Below, one piece after another: positions 1-17,812 of a stretch of DNA of 64,000 bases (positions are counted from its first letter, which is position 1; each line of letters begins with the position of its first letter). Location: assembly GCA_013433145.1 (NCBI GenBank), contig CM024178.1, forward strand, positions 8,417,260 to 8,481,259, in the 5' to 3' direction. Below the pieces are notes generated by a model. That model saw nothing but the letters and a program-made list of their open reading frames with translations, had not been told where the DNA came from and made no database searches. This DNA is from Ascaris suum. Its lineage: Eukaryota; Nematoda; Chromadorea; Rhabditida; Ascarididae. Both the position numbers and the translations under genes were made by a program.

Positions 1-34
1 TAAATTGATTTATCGAGTTTATTAGTGATTTCAG

Positions 35-3000
35 AGGTTAAATAACGATATTCAAGGATATGCGAATAATTCTGAGATGAAGAGCTTCCGTGCTAACGAT
101 GTCATCAATAATATAAAATCGAAAAAGGAAGAAGGTGAAAGCGAACACTTCGGTGCAGCACGTAAAGCGCAAATTGAACAAGCAATCTCAGAAGTTTCGA
201 CCACAAAAAAATTCGCACCGAGCCAAGTTGGTTTTTTTTTTTAAATTTTCCAGCTTGAGCATACTTTGCGTAGTAGTTGAGTAGGCGAACAGTTTTGGCA
301 ATTGTTGTTAGCTACGGAAAGCAATTGCAAAGAAATTAGTTATATAAGAAGAAGGTATGTTCAGAGTAGAGTAAATAATAGTGTTCGACTTACCTTTTTA
401 GGAATATAAATCTAAGAGTTGGACTTCTAACGGAAACGTTTTGTGAGGAGTGAAGTGTCTGCCAAATATATAAGGAAGTTTTCCAGTTAATACCATTCCA
501 CAGAGCACACCTGCTGGGTATTCTCATTACCTGAGATATGATTTTTGAAGAAGTTTTTGAAAAAATATGGGTAAATTTCCTGTATTGGCCATCTCTAGCA
601 CGTTATTTCAGTCAAATAAAATTTCATAACAAAACTAAAATGACGACATTTTCAGCCATATTTGGAAAAAAAAGAAAGAAAGAAAGAAGTGTTTAGGCGA
701 TGACTAGTAGGCTTCGTTTGATTGTAATATAGGAAAAGACAGTTTTTTTTTTGTTTAAATTGCGTATTAAAATACGAGAAATTTAATATTTATTTTCTTT
801 ATAGAATATATGAAATAAAGTTGTTTTGTGATCTTCTTTGCATTTTTTATGATTTTTCGCCATTTTATTTTGAGCACTTTTCTTGTAATTGTATTCTTGA
901 TTTTAGTTAAAGATAAAGGCACCACCAAATGAATCATCACCAAACGTTGTGAAGAATTCGAAAAAAGAAATAGCGTCAGGTATACGTCAAAGTGGCGAAC
1001 AGAGAAAGGTTTATTTAATTTCTCTCTTACTCTAGATTTTCTCTGTTTTCTTTTTCTCTATTTACATAGATTTTCTTTTATCGCTTACTATATTTTTCTC
1101 GCACATACGTTTATTTATTTTCGATGGTTGATGGTATGCGATATGGGAATTTAGATTCGATGGCTTTCCCGCAGTACCATTTTTTTTTTTTTTTTTTTGC
1201 ATAAAATCGAATGTGTACTCAGTGTCGAGCATTTAAATAATAGTATGTCGTATAAAACCCTAACCGTGATAAAATCGGTCCATTCAGTCTCGCTCGTAAT
1301 TGGATCCGGGATCGAAATATTCCTGCCACGAAATCTATAGAGCTCCTTTTTCCGTTCATTTTTTCGAGGAAAAGTTGGATATGATTCGCTACTGAAGTTA
1401 CTTTAATTGAGCTTTATTGACGTTGATTTCTTTATTGTTTCAAATGAGTCTACTATTAAAGGGTCGACGATTCAGTCGTGATGATATTGATAAGGAAGCG
1501 ATGATACATCAACCACCATCTCGTCCACCAACGTTATTCGATTTTGTTCAATCGAAAGTTCCAAATTGTGATAGTATATCACATGCTATAACACCTATTA
1601 ACAACCCATCAACTGGAGTTCGTTTTTTATTGCAATTATTTTGAAATTTTTTTCAGTGGGTAAATTTTCAGTGAAAATTTTTAATAAATTATCTATTTCA
1701 TTTTATTTATTTCATTTAAATCGTCGAATTTATTGGAGTTTTTTTATGGAATAATTCACAAGCGTTAGAAAAATTAGTTGTATTATCTATAATCAAATCG
1801 TGTTCTGAATTTTCATTACTTATGGTGCCTTTTTTATTATTTATTTATTATTTATTATTTTTTATTTATTTGTTATTTAGTTATTTATTTATTTATGCAG
1901 TTATTATTTATTTATTTTTGCACTACGTTGTGTTTTTTGAATAATTGGAATTTATATTTCATCAGTCACAACGTTAGCAGTTAATTCAGTTTCATCATTG
2001 TAATTTAATTCAATTCCTTAAGTTTCTATAAGGTGATGAAATCGCTGAAGAGCAAGAGCTTAGTAATATTATCTATAGTAGGCAATCGTTCATCGGAAAT
2101 GATAATAGTACATGAAATGTAATTTTTTTTTTCTCAGTTAGGTACGAGTCGTTGAGTGATAGTTGGTAGTGCTCATCGTTTCTTTTATTTAAAAAAAGCT
2201 CTTTTTTTTTTTTTTTGAGAATGACATAGAAGTGACTGTAAATGAACGCATACGCTATACGTAGGCATTCTGTCATGAGGAACGCCCACTTCAGTTGTTT
2301 GTTTATTGATCCTTACCTGGTGCTTAATTACTAAACCAAACTTTTAAAGGTAGACTGCAAAAGATTTGATTTTTTTTTTTTCGCTTTTGTTTTGTTAATA
2401 GTGGTTCGAATTATAGGGCACATTTCGTTCTCAAGATGGTTCTTTCACATCTGACGATAACCGACGTTTTGAGCGGAACTTCTTTCAGAGGGGAAATGGC
2501 AACAGCGTTGATGGCAGAGGTGCTCTACTTTCTGAAAACGTTCCTTTCATTTATTTATGTATCAAATGAATATTGGATGTTTAATATGTTTTGTAGTGAT
2601 ATCTATAGAATTTATATTACACAAAAGTTTTGAGGTTTAACGGGAAAGTTTTCAGGATTTAGTTTCCAGGAAACATTACAACTGCTAGGTTCATAATTTC
2701 CAGGTTTTTTATTTGAATGGGAAACTACGATGTGGTTTTTTGGCACAGTTATGACCATTAGTGAATAGTAAGTCATCGTCGGAAGTCGATAGCTAGATTC
2801 CGCTTCCATTATTTATTGCGTTTAAGCTAGCGCTTGCTGTTACTAATGCAACTGGGATATATTATTCGGGAAACAGGTGGGGAGAGGGGGTAGTCGAAGG
2901 GAATTGGTACTTGAATTAGGATTCAAGAGGTGTCAAAATAAAGGTGAAGGATTGAAGGTGATATACGAGGTGGACAGGTTGGACGTAGAGGTGCAAAACG

Positions 3001-4901
3001 TGGAAACTCGAATCGTGATCGTCGGCGTGATAATCGTGCGACTGTCAGTAGAGATCGACAAGACGAACGTTTCATCATTAACAATAGGGCGTTTCCACCA
3101 TTAAACACGCAAACAAATGCCCTGGGGGCCATTACCAATGGTTTCAATTTAAAAAATTTTTCTCTCTATTATTAGCTTCAGTTCTTTTAAAAGATTCTTT
3201 TATAAGCTTCTAATTTTAATTGTGTAATTTGTTATGAGAATATTTTCATCAATATTTATTATTGTCTGTTTTATTTGCAAATGAAAACGGTATTTTGATG
3301 ATAATGATATAAAGTGATAAATTATAATAAATTATTCACGGTATTGATAGGAGAGATATAAGTTGTAATTCGAGAGTGATTGTCTTCATTATAATGGTTA
3401 TATTAGTAATGCTGCAGCCAATTTATGTTGTTTACTGATTTGTTGTTGGTGTCAGTCGGTAAATTTGCTCATTTAATGTTGTAATGAAGATGAGAGGAGA
3501 ACTAGTGATTCAATCGGGTTCTAATTTGCTTTAAAAATCGTTTTTTATCATTTCTCTAGCATTTCGATCCTTCTAAATATTAGTAGTATTCTTATGGTAG
3601 TTTACTAAATATAAAAAAAGTTTTTTTAATTCATAGATTAGGAAAATTTGGTTGGGCAACTCTGATTGATTTGCTTCGGCAATTGCTGCACATAATGCAT
3701 TTCCGTTTGATTTTTTTCTCCGTGGAATCAGTTGTAAATATTTATAGATGTGATGAGATTGAATTCGCAGAATGGCTAGGATGTTAGAAAAAAAAAGACG
3801 AATTCCATTTCCTTTCCGATGTCGGCTTTTATATGTTATATGTTTTGTTTTGTTTAGGCTTATCAGCAATGAATATGTCTGCATCAACGAGTTCGGCTGG
3901 TGATAGGCCAATGAATCGATGCGATAATGAGATGTATGGAACATACCGTGGTACTCGTCGTCAAGATTACGGCAATGATTACGGTGCAGACACGAGAACA
4001 CAAGGAGCCTACATACCGATGGAAGATAGCAGTGGAAATTATGAGCAGGATGGGACAAGACGTTCACTTACTGATGGTGCTATGCAGTTCTTTCATCGTT
4101 ATGGAAATGCGAGATCGAACACTACGACTCGACGACCGTGGAAAGTTGGCGACAAATGTTTAGCACCATGGAATGATGGACAGGTGAATTTTGATCGTTT
4201 GAAAGACAGGTCAGAGGTTAAAGCACCTGTCAGGTCTCGGAGAGAAGGGGGTTGGAATTTCTTAAGCTTACTTCCTCTTCCCATTCCCCCCCCCCCCCAA
4301 TCCGTAAGTCTGCACATCAAATATCGAAATAGGCTAGTAATTCGATGAGTTCATTTTTTTTTCAATTGCAAATTTTTCCATAACTGGTCGGTTAATCTTC
4401 TGGCACTAATATTCTCATCAATGAGGTTATTTCGATGATACGCAGCGATCCTAAATCAGGAGATGATAGGGTGATTTCCTATTCATATACGTTCATCAAT
4501 TTATGCGTGATGATTGTGATGGTGTGATTCGATTCTGAACACTCCATTCTTGAATTGAATTTTGCATTTTATCATTTATTAAAGTATGCATCTTTACGCG
4601 GCTTTAGAACTTCACCTAAGCGAAAGTGGAAGTGACACGAACAGGTATTTATTCGTAATGAACGTTTTGAGATTATAATAAATAAACATATAAATAAATA
4701 AATAAACACTCGTCTCGTTTATCTTTTTCTTAATTCATTAAGTGTTTGAAAGTTTGTAAAATATTTTTTTAGTTGTATATATCGACGTTGCTATCACTTG
4801 GACCGGCAGATATGTGTAGCGTTCAATACGACGAATATGGCAATAAAAGTAGTGTTCCAATTGGTGCTCTAGTTGTGCCACCATCACGCAAATTTAAATG
4901 A
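35..4901 (+). CDS. TDRD3-like Tudor domain protein, 3' part (5' end outside window)
   Basis: Proposed exons are 35-226, 907-1008, about 1462-1617, 2417-2519, 2958-3140, 3858-4183 and 4773-4901. They join in frame to 396 residues and a TGA stop at 4899-4901. The C-terminal end is a Tudor fold starting WKVGDKCLAPWNDGQ, split by the last intron, then LYIS and VQYDEYGN, which supply the aromatic residues expected of a methylarginine cage. The first exon contains FGAARKAQIEQAISEVS, similar to the region after the OB-fold in animal TDRD3. The middle exons are disordered, with LFDF and an Arg/Gly/Asp-rich stretch around 2960-3060. TDRD3 proteins bind TOP3B and methylarginine marks on histones and RNA-binding proteins. 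No UBA domain is visible between the first exon and the Tudor fold, and the protein stops 9 residues after the ALV that closes it. The acceptor of the third exon (AG at 1460-1461) is weak, and a small extra exon near 2033-2111 cannot be excluded. Another Tudor family (SMN/SPF30-like) is the main alternative. Confidence 0.68.
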
Positions 4902-6510
4902 CTGAATTGTGATAGCATTTATTCTCATTGTTGTGTGAATTCCACAAGTCGATTTATGCTGTATAATTGTGATGGCATTTCACTGTATTTAATAGTGTTT
5001 ATGAATATATTCTTTTCAAAAAAGACTATATCTTAAATATACGAATATATTTTTGTTTGTTGAAGTAAATGAAAGAGAAAAATTACTGGCTTGATTTTTT
5101 TTCGGGGGTATTTTATATTTTTGATTGTATACTCTCTTATTTTATAAATCACAGAAAAAAATGAGGATTTTATTTTTTATTTTTTTTTAATCGTTGTATC
5201 TTTTTTGTAATAGCTAATTTATGCAGTAGACACGTCAGAATATCGTATTAAAATTGATGAAATAACATTCGAAGAATTTAGACGAATTTTTGATCGAATT
5301 AGATGAATTGTTCGAAAAATTCGAAAGTTTGTAGATTAATTTGTGATAAAGTGAGAAATGATAGAGATGGTAGGGTAAATGATAAAAGGAGACGCATGTT
5401 AGCAAGTAATGCTGAATGAAGATTTGAAAGTAATATATAGTATAATATAATGCAAGCGTTTTAAATGCTAAAAAAAGAAAAGAAATGGAAATGATTTTTT
5501 GCTTGCTAAATGAAGAAATGAGGATATTTTTGACAATTCAATTTATTTTATAATCTTTTCATAATTGAATTGAATATCAATGATTTTTGCTCTTAAAAAA
5601 AAAAAAAGAACTTAAAAAAATCGCTATTGAAATAGCGATATGTCTATCATTATTTGCTCACATTCTGAAGTGCTACTACTTTCTTTTTTTTTTTTGTTTA
5701 AAATCCATCATAAATAAAAAACTTTCGTATAATTTGTTAGTTATTTAATGATTCGAAGAATTACAATTGCTGTGAATAAAAAGTAATTTACGCTTCGATT
5801 GTTTTCTTTAATTTATATCGTTTTATACGATTCATTTCATATCTTTTTCAGTTTCTTTTTTTTTTGCTCATTTATGGTCAATGTTTCTTTTTTTTAAATT
5901 TTGTTGTAAGACAAAGATGAGAGGTACAGGTAAGCATTAGAGGTCGACGGCTTAGAGTATTGATCCCGAGCACTGATCAGTGTGATTATTTTGTATGATC
6001 AGAATCCGTAAATGACGCATTGAGGTTGCATTGATATTGGTAGGTGATCAAGGTAGTTGTTTATGCTTTATTTATTTGAGAAATTCGTTCCGTCAATTAG
6101 AATTTTCAAGTAAAATGGGATTGGGTTTTTAATCATGCAATTCGGTTGCCCTGGGTATGAATACCAAGGCGTGTGCGCTATTCAGCGTAGGTCATCGATG
6201 ATTAGATTGCAAGTGATTGCGATCGTTGCATGCTCATATTTACCGCCAACGTAGTGCACTGTTTCACCAGTTTTCACACATCATACCAACATGAAAACTC
6301 GGTCGTTGTTGGAGGAGATGGAAAGTCGGTCTTCATCGGAAGTGTCTGGAAAGTCGGTCTTTGTTGGAGGTGTCCATAAAGCGATGCCAGTGCTCGTGTA
6401 GTTGTTGTCGCTGTCATGTAGTTTTCCGGATGTGCGCATTCATTCATTTTCATTGAAGCACCTACATGCCAGATATTTATATAGGAGCAAGAAGATTTGG
6501 TTGCTTGTCG
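4902..6510. other. Intergenic region between TDRD3-like gene and ISCA1
   Basis: AT-rich sequence with homopolymer A and T runs and no open frame with coding character. From about 5930 composition becomes more balanced, probably the 5' flank of ISCA1. The gap of about 1.6 kb is much longer than the roughly 100 bp typical inside nematode operons, so the two genes are probably transcribed separately. A short tandem repeat at 6295-6375 is listed separately. Confidence 0.6.
6295..6375. repeat. Three-unit tandem repeat, about 27 bp per unit
   Basis: Three diverged units start at about 6295, 6322 and 6350. Each contains a version of AAAGTCGGTCTTNNTNGGA. The array lies about 135 bp upstream of the ISCA1 start codon, within its probable promoter or 5' untranslated region. 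It could equally be a neutral local duplication. Confidence 0.7.
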
Positions 6511-7744
6511 ATGGCGTCACGTTTGGGTGGAGCAGCGGCACGTGTTGTCAAAGGTGTGGCACGTCGGACACCAGCAAGAGCGGCATTAACTCTTACGCCG
6601 GAAGCCGTCCAGCGGGTGAAGTTGCTTATGCAAAAGGAGCCGGAAATGAAGGCTTTAAAGGTTGGTTTTATTTCTTTATGTCAGTATAGGCGACACTTTT
6701 CTGAAACTCACTCTAATATAATGTTGACGCATAGAACTTTTACGTACATATGTCTATTGAATCATGTGGAAAGAAATGGAGATAATGGACTTGAAAGAAA
6801 TGATAAACGTTACGATGAGGTTGAGCTCGAACTTTGGATTTATGTATAGCAATCGAGTACTTTGTTACTTGAACAAATGTCAGTTTCCTATTAAGTGAAA
6901 TGCAGTTGAGGTAATTTTAATTGCTGCAGATTGGCGTTAGGCAACGTGGCTGCAATGGTTTGACCTATACGTTGAATTATGCGAAAGAGAAAGGGAAATT
7001 CGACGAGGAAGTAGTTCAGGTTTGGAAAATTAATTTTCGTATCCTATCCATTTGTAAATTTATAGAGGAGGGAGGTATGGTGGGAAAAAAATTAACGGGG
7101 AGAATGGTGGAGTACTTCATGTAAGGGTGAACGAAATTGAGGGGAAGGGGATGAATGCAGTGAGGGTTAGCGGATAAAGCGGCGTTATTGGTGGTTAACT
7201 ATGGAGTTCTTCCGCCTCGTTTGTAAAGGAATAGTCGGAGCGGACGGAATCGGATTGTGTGGAAGGAAAAGACTTTTCCTCTTCTTTAGCGCCAAGCACT
7301 TAGAAGTTTTTTTTTAAAATTTTGTTTGAAGAATTACTTTACTTATTGATGGAAGAAAGGCCGATTTGCTTTTCTCCTCCTGAATTTTTTAGTGTATTTT
7401 CATGCTTAGATTTATATTTCTTAGTGGGTTCAATTTCTCACTTTAGTCTGAAGAAGGGGAAAACTCAACAAACGGTAACTGAATACATTAGAATACCAGA
7501 GACTTCAGTAAGTTGAATTTATTTTTTTCTGGATGGGGTAAAAAAATTTTCAGGATTTCAGGGCGGTGTAAAAAACTCGATTATTTTTCAGGATGGTGTA
7601 AAAATCTGGATCGACACAAAAGCACAGCTAACACTTCTTGGCACTGAGATGGATTATATAAAATCACCGCTTAGTTCTGAATTCATTTTTCGCAATCCAA
7701 ATATAAAAGGCACATGTGGTTGTGGGGAGAGTTTCAGTATATAG
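6511..7744 (+). CDS. ISCA1: Iron-sulfur cluster assembly 1 (ISCA1), mitochondrial A-type carrier
   Basis: Exons 6511-6660, 6930-7019 and 7592-7744 join with phase 0 at both introns to give 130 residues, close to the 129 of human ISCA1. The protein carries iron-sulfur clusters in the mitochondrial matrix and, with ISCA2 and IBA57, supports [4Fe-4S] assembly. The three metal-binding cysteines are present: Cys58 in RGCNGLTYTL, and Cys122 and Cys124 in GTCGCGESF. The core LTLTPEAVQRVKLL and AQLTLLGTEMDY is almost identical to the animal family. The first 25 or so residues are rich in Arg and Ala without acidic residues, as expected for a matrix-targeting peptide. ATG 6511 was chosen because it starts this presequence; an in-frame ATG at 6466 would add 15 residues unlike the family. 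Intron 2 contains decoy copies of the exon 3 start (see findings). Confidence 0.96.
7519..7606 (+). repeat. Triplicated splice acceptor and exon-start motif in ISCA1 intron 2
   Basis: Around the real exon 3 start (7592) the block with GATGGTGTAAAAA appears three times in diverged form: near 7532 (GATGGGGTAAAAAA), near 7561 (GGCGGTGTAAAAAA) and at 7592. Two of the three directly follow a CAG that could act as an acceptor. Only the copy at 7592 keeps the reading frame into the conserved DGVKIWID segment, so it was taken as the true start. Confidence 0.7.
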
Positions 7745-8731
7745 AATGTTGTCGGTTTTTTAGTTTTTTGCCTCCCGCTCAACCCATTTGCTCAGCAGTC
7801 TGTGCGTGTGTTTAGTGTGATATCGATCAGGGGAAGTGTACCGGGACGAAAGGGAAGGGTATTAGGCGAGAGAGGGGGTGGCGGTCCTGAAAGAAGACCT
7901 GAAATTCAAATAACTAATAGAAGATGGCGAGCGCGAATGAGTTATATATGGGTGGGGAAATAAGTCACTGTTGTGCGCTGAAACATTTCAGAATTCAAGA
8001 TGGATGAATGCCAAGAAAGAGGGATCCTTATTTTAGTAAACAAATATACTACCGTAGTGATGAATGAGTGCTCACTTTCAGCTATAGGATTTGCTTATAA
8101 TTTTGCCTCATTTTAATGTTTGAAAAAGAATTCCAAAAAATCTAAATTTCAGGTGTGGCACCTAGTTTTCAATTTTTCTTTTTTTGCGATAATTTTTCGA
8201 CAAAGTATTTTGATTGGGGGTTTTTTTCTTCAAAAATCTCGATTATTTAAGCGTGGAAGTATTTTAGATTTTTATGGGAGGATTTATATCCATGGAAATG
8301 ATAGACAATCTAGAGGTTTCATCGTCTAATATTTTATTGTGATATTCTTCGTCAAATAGAGGTACACTTTCTCTGAGATAATAGTATTTCGAATGTCATT
8401 TATGACGCTTCAGTCTATTTTTTTATTTTTATATTTCAATTCGTCTTTTTTATGTGTGCATATTTTAATTGCCGTTTACTGGTCTCATTGAGTGATTCTA
8501 ACGCCATTGATGTATTTTCAGATGTCAGTACTCCTATACTAGTGAACAGCTAAAAGTGCAATTTTAACAGGAAAGTTTTTTTTTTTTGGTTTAGTCGTCT
8601 TTGAGATGGCCAGTTTTTTGTGAATATAGAAAATTAAAATGAATCTAGATGAGTGTAATTATTGCTCCACGGATGAGGCTATATAGAAGAAGAACAGCAG
8701 TTCGGTGTGATGCATTTCTATAATTTTTCAT

Positions 8732-8809
8732 AAATTTGCATATTGAAAGTCTTCATAAATCAGAGTTGTTAAATTTACATGTTTCAAGTCTTTATAAATT
8801 AGAGCTTTA
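8732..8809. repeat. Tandem duplication, two 39-bp units
   Basis: Units 8732-8770 and 8771-8809 are head to tail. Both follow the pattern AAATTTNCAT, AAGTCTTNATAAAT, AGAG at the same offsets, with scattered substitutions. There is no coding potential. Confidence 0.8.
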
Positions 8810-9441
8810 TTTCATGAGCCTACAAGTTTGTGCTGTTGTGAATACAATTCAGGCTCTAACAATCCGTTATAAATTGAGGCAGATGACTGAAGCATTTGCA
8901 ATGACTTTTATTAAAGGAGAAGAAATTTTTTTTTCGAATGCAAAGCATTATGTTTCATCAATGATGAAATTCTCTATAAGATTATTTTATTTTATTTCTA
9001 TCTATTTGTGAAATATCAACGTAATTACCAGCATAAATTTGTTCGCATTAGAGTGTTATAAGTTGGAGATTCGTTATTTCCTTAGAAACTATGTGGATTG
9101 CGATTTTTCGAAACAACGTATAGATTTGGATTTATTATCTTTCTTCGTATAATATTTTGAAAGTATTGCTTCATTGTTGTTGGATGGATATTTTACGTAG
9201 GATGATTGCGTATATTGTTTCAACGAACATTGAATGATAACTGAAAAATTTGCATAATTCTTGGAAGAATTTTGTCTCTATTTTTGTACTCTCTCATCTC
9301 TAGGTACTCGTTTGGGAATTTTGCCTCAGTGCTAGCCAGATTAATTAGGTTTTTTGAACCGAGTAACCATCTATTGGGTTTTTTGCTTGTTCATCAACAG
9401 TGAGGAAATGTGTTCTTGATTAACTAGTCTTTATTTGTTGC

Positions 9442-9607
<166 letters not shown>

Positions 9608-9837
9608 CGGTTTGTGTGATTTAGAGAGTTCAATTGTGGTTATTATACGAAGGAGTCTCAATAAAGAGTTTGAAGTGGTGTGCTTTCATGAATTGCCTCT
9701 ACAGATTTGTCAAATATTTGCACGCAATGTTTGCTATTTCCCGAGTACTTCTCATGTTGATTTTGATGTTAAAAGTTTCAGTAGGAAGCAAACGTAATGT
9801 TAATCAATTCTTAGGCTAGGAGAAGAGTACCACATAA

Positions 9838-9940
9838 CGAAAGATTGTGTTATAAGTGGAATAATTCGTTTCAATGGCGAATCATACGTTGTTAATGAAA
9901 GATTGTGTTACAAAGTGAGATGTTTCGTTTCAGCGATATA
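9838..9940. repeat. Diverged direct duplication, about 60-bp period
   Basis: GAAAGATTGTGTTA followed by TTCGTTTCA occurs at about 9839-9875 and again at about 9898-9935, with the same order of shared words. It is a local duplication with no apparent function. Confidence 0.65.
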
Positions 9941-10626
9941 TTACATAACAGAAGATCTCTTTATGATGGTATATAGCTGCTGATCTGATGATATAATCGA
10001 TAGATTGGAAGTAGACGAATTAAACATGCAATAGTATTTAGATAAGATAAGGTAGTCGTAACTAATTTATTCATCAGAATCAATGGAACCTGTACTACTT
10101 ATATATTTTCTGCTTTAAGATTTAAGGAGTAAACGAGAAAAGAGCCTTAAAGGCCACTAGATTGTAATCGATGTTTTAGCTTATATATTTATGAATAAAT
10201 TGGGGGGAAATATATAGTACTAGTAAAATTTAAAATTATGTTATCTATATTAGTCTGAGAAATCTGAAAGGCGTTTTTCTGAGTTGGTTTAATCGATAAT
10301 TGTTAGGCGTTTCGGTAATTATAAGAATAGAAAAAAAAAATTTGAACTTAATGATGAGAACTTATCAATGATTATCAGTGACATCTATTTGCATCTATTG
10401 GTCGATTTCTTATCCCAAAAAGAATAAATGAGTGGAGGATATTTAAATTTTCAAAAAATTGGTTTTTTTTTTTGGATAGGTAAAGAAAGAATCATCGTTG
10501 TAAAGATATGAGACTCACGCTGTTGAACGTTGAGCATGCTTTTTGTTCTTTTCAGTACTCATATGCAGTTGTTACGATATCAGTTTTAGTAGTAATGTTT
10601 TGAGGTCTTACTTTTAGAGCAATAGG

Positions 10627-13456
<2,830 letters not shown>

Positions 13457-16400
13457 TTTCATCACCTTCCCCCCCCCCCCCCACCCCGCCTTCCTTCCGT
13501 TTTCTCTCCTTTTTCCTCTTATGTTCCCTACCCCTTCCTCTTTCATTCTATTTATTGTTCTTCAGTTGAAGTGTCGTTTTATTTTCCATTATATGTTTTT
13601 CATTTCGTTCTCTTTGTAATTTCGGATGAAAAGTGTGCTTCATGTTAGCTATATTATTCGATTGCCTTTCAGTCGCATTTATTTTATCTGTTTTCATTCG
13701 CTTATTGAGTAGATTAATGGTTCAATTATAGTCGTTTGATATGTACCATTTGAAGATCTCTTGCTTCATAATCATTTCCTATTTGGAATTAAATTTAAAC
13801 TTGAATTCGAGTTCCGATGAATTCGAAATTCGATCGACGTTTTAGATATTTTAGTTTCATTTCAACTTTATTATTTTAAATAGTATTTTAATTTATTTCA
13901 AAGTAGTTCTTTAGTATTTTAGTTCCACTATTCTATTTCTCATTTTATTCTTTTGAGAACGTATTTGCACTACTCACTAAATGTTTCATTGTTCAATTTT
14001 GCTCAAATAGGATCTTATTAAGCCTCATTGTTAGGATTTGTTTTTAGCGGATTATTTTGTGGTATCTTTTATAGGCGATAATGGAATGGTTGATAAGGGA
14101 AAAAATCTATTTAATTATAGGATGGGATATATTTTGGAGGGTGGGGATTATTAAATGAGCCATAATAATTATTTTTTTACGTCTTTCATATTGTTTTTGT
14201 TGTTGCCTTATAAATCTTCAACTTGATTATGTTATATGCAAATTTCTATTTTACAAGTTTTTTTTTTTACAAAAAAACGTGGCGAAATAAATTCTACTCA
14301 GCGACGAATGCATAGTTTTAGCTTCAATGATTTACTAACTTCAACGAATAATGAAATTTGAAATTCACATTGATTTAAGGGAATTACTAGTAAATTTCGA
14401 AAATGGGGGAGGAGGAGGAGAGAAAGGAGGTTGATGTTTATCATTTATTTATAGGTATGCTTAGAGATGAAATTGTAGGTCTAGAATTTTTTATGTTTGG
14501 TTTTATAAAGAATCTGAGATATTTACCTTTCAAAAATATTTAGAATCGAAATACGCGGTAGTTAGAGCATGTAATATCCAAAATGTGGAATGCTACTACC
14601 TTTCTTACCTGTATAGTTGGCTGAAAGTCAGTGATAAATGATTTTGATTAGTTGAGAGGTGCTGATAAGCGACTCCGGGGTTGGAGTTCTTTTAAAAAAT
14701 CCACTTATATATTTTATTCGAAAGTATTCATTTAGCCACTCATGCTCTATAGGAAATTGAAATGAATTTTTCATGCTGCGATTTCGATGTGGCATAAATT
14801 GCGCACATTATACGATTCCGATTTTGTTTGTCTCAAAACGTTTTACTCATATTTTCTATTTTATTAGAATTTCACTCGTAAACAAATTCAAAAGGGAAAA
14901 TAGAGAAAAGATAAGATGTAAATCAAACAATGAATTTTTATATTTTATCCTTCATTTTTTAAATCAAAATTTGATAGAATTTATTGCACATATATTACGA
15001 AACAACTGACTCGATATAATACAACTTCAACTACATACAAATACAAAAACGATAGAAATCGATTTAACATTGATCGAAATTAAATTGAATAATTGAAATG
15101 GCATTATTGAATTGAACATATCGCTGAGCATTTTCAGAATAAAAAATGAAGCAAATAGTTGTGACTTTTATAGATGGACACATAAATCATTATCACAATA
15201 TCATCACATCCTATCGATCATTTTAAATCATAAGAGAAAGATTGTTCAGGTCATATAAAATCAATGCGGAGAGATCTCTCAATTAGCGAACAACAATAAA
15301 GAGACCGAGAGAGAAAGAGAGAGACAAGTTTTTGAATCGCTCTTTTGCTGAAAATCTTGAAAGTTTCTTTCTCAATTTTTCCATTAAAGAAAATGTGGGA
15401 AAATGAATTTTTATTTAAAAGCAATTTTAATGACATCGCTAGATTTAAATTATTGTCGTCCACTCTTTTATAGTATTTATAGGGGAATTTGATTAATTTC
15501 AAATTTTAAAGCAATTCGATAATAGAAAATATTTATTATACGATAATGCTAGAATAATCGTGGATGTGATGATTATGCAAACGCCCTAAATAAAGAGCAG
15601 ACGCAATGTTCGACCCGCTCATCATATTGACCGTTAATAGCGGTCAACAATGAAAACCTAGTTATGCATATAATAATATCTCCATTTTTTTTTTCTATCA
15701 TCGTTTCCCTGTCGGTGTGAATAAATAATTGAATTGTGGAGGTATTGTTGGTAGAAGATTCTCTGGTGGGCTATAATTCTTTGCGATCTTTGCAAACTGA
15801 AATTAAATATCATCACTCAATGAGTATGTATACCCCCTCTAATTGTGCTTAGTGGAAAGTATGCACACTTAAGAATATGCAAAATGAAGCAGAAAATAGC
15901 GCAATTTCTACAAAATTTACACGATTTTTAGTTATTATCGGGATGAGATATGGAATAAATCGAGTATGGATAATGAATATTTAATTATTGTGCCATTCGC
16001 GAATTAAAGATATTTTTATCCAACACCTAGAGTGCCTTCATGTTCACCTGCGAGCCTATATACCCTCCGATGCATGAATAAGATTATACTTTTATATTGT
16101 TAAAAGCGAAGAACAAAAATAGTGAGAACAAGTTATTGATTGTCCTGATTCAGGCGAGGAATATAGGCAACCAATTTCCACTTAACAGCAAATATTTTTT
16201 TCTGCATACTAGAATTGTTTGATTAGTTACCAATAATGTGATTAGTTTCATTAGTTACCCTCTCTATCGCGTATAATACGGTACGAATAAGTTAGATTGC
16301 AATGAAAATATCAACTTGAAATGTTCAAATGATGGAGCAAGCACCCCTAATCCATGTTGGCTTTTTGAGAAATATTTTCATTAAACCCACCTGTTTAATA

Positions 16401-16542
16401 TCATTTTACAAGACACGACATAAACTCAAAAAATTTCATATTTGAGGAACACCTTTACCTGACAGAGAAACCAGGCAAGCGAATTAGAAGTCGACTATTG
16501 ATTCTCGCTAAAAAAGGAATTAGATATTACTGAAAAGAATAC
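13457..16542. other. Intergenic region between NAA40 and the unrecognised minus-strand gene
   Basis: A poly-C run lies just after the NAA40 stop (about 13471-13482). The rest is AT-rich with no convincing exon. The 3' end of the minus-strand gene at 16543-17698 should lie here. Phase-compatible candidates with an acceptor exist near 15634-15655 and 16460, each giving only a short tail to a stop, and I cannot choose between them. Confidence 0.5.
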
Positions 16543-17698
<1,156 letters not shown>

Positions 17699-17812
17699 TG
17701 TTTTTGGTGGATGTACTGCGCTTCTGCATTGAGATACTCTGGATAATATGGATTTTCCATACTTGAGCATTTTTGCCGATATCTTTTTGTGTGTTTGTCG
17801 CATTGTGTTCAC

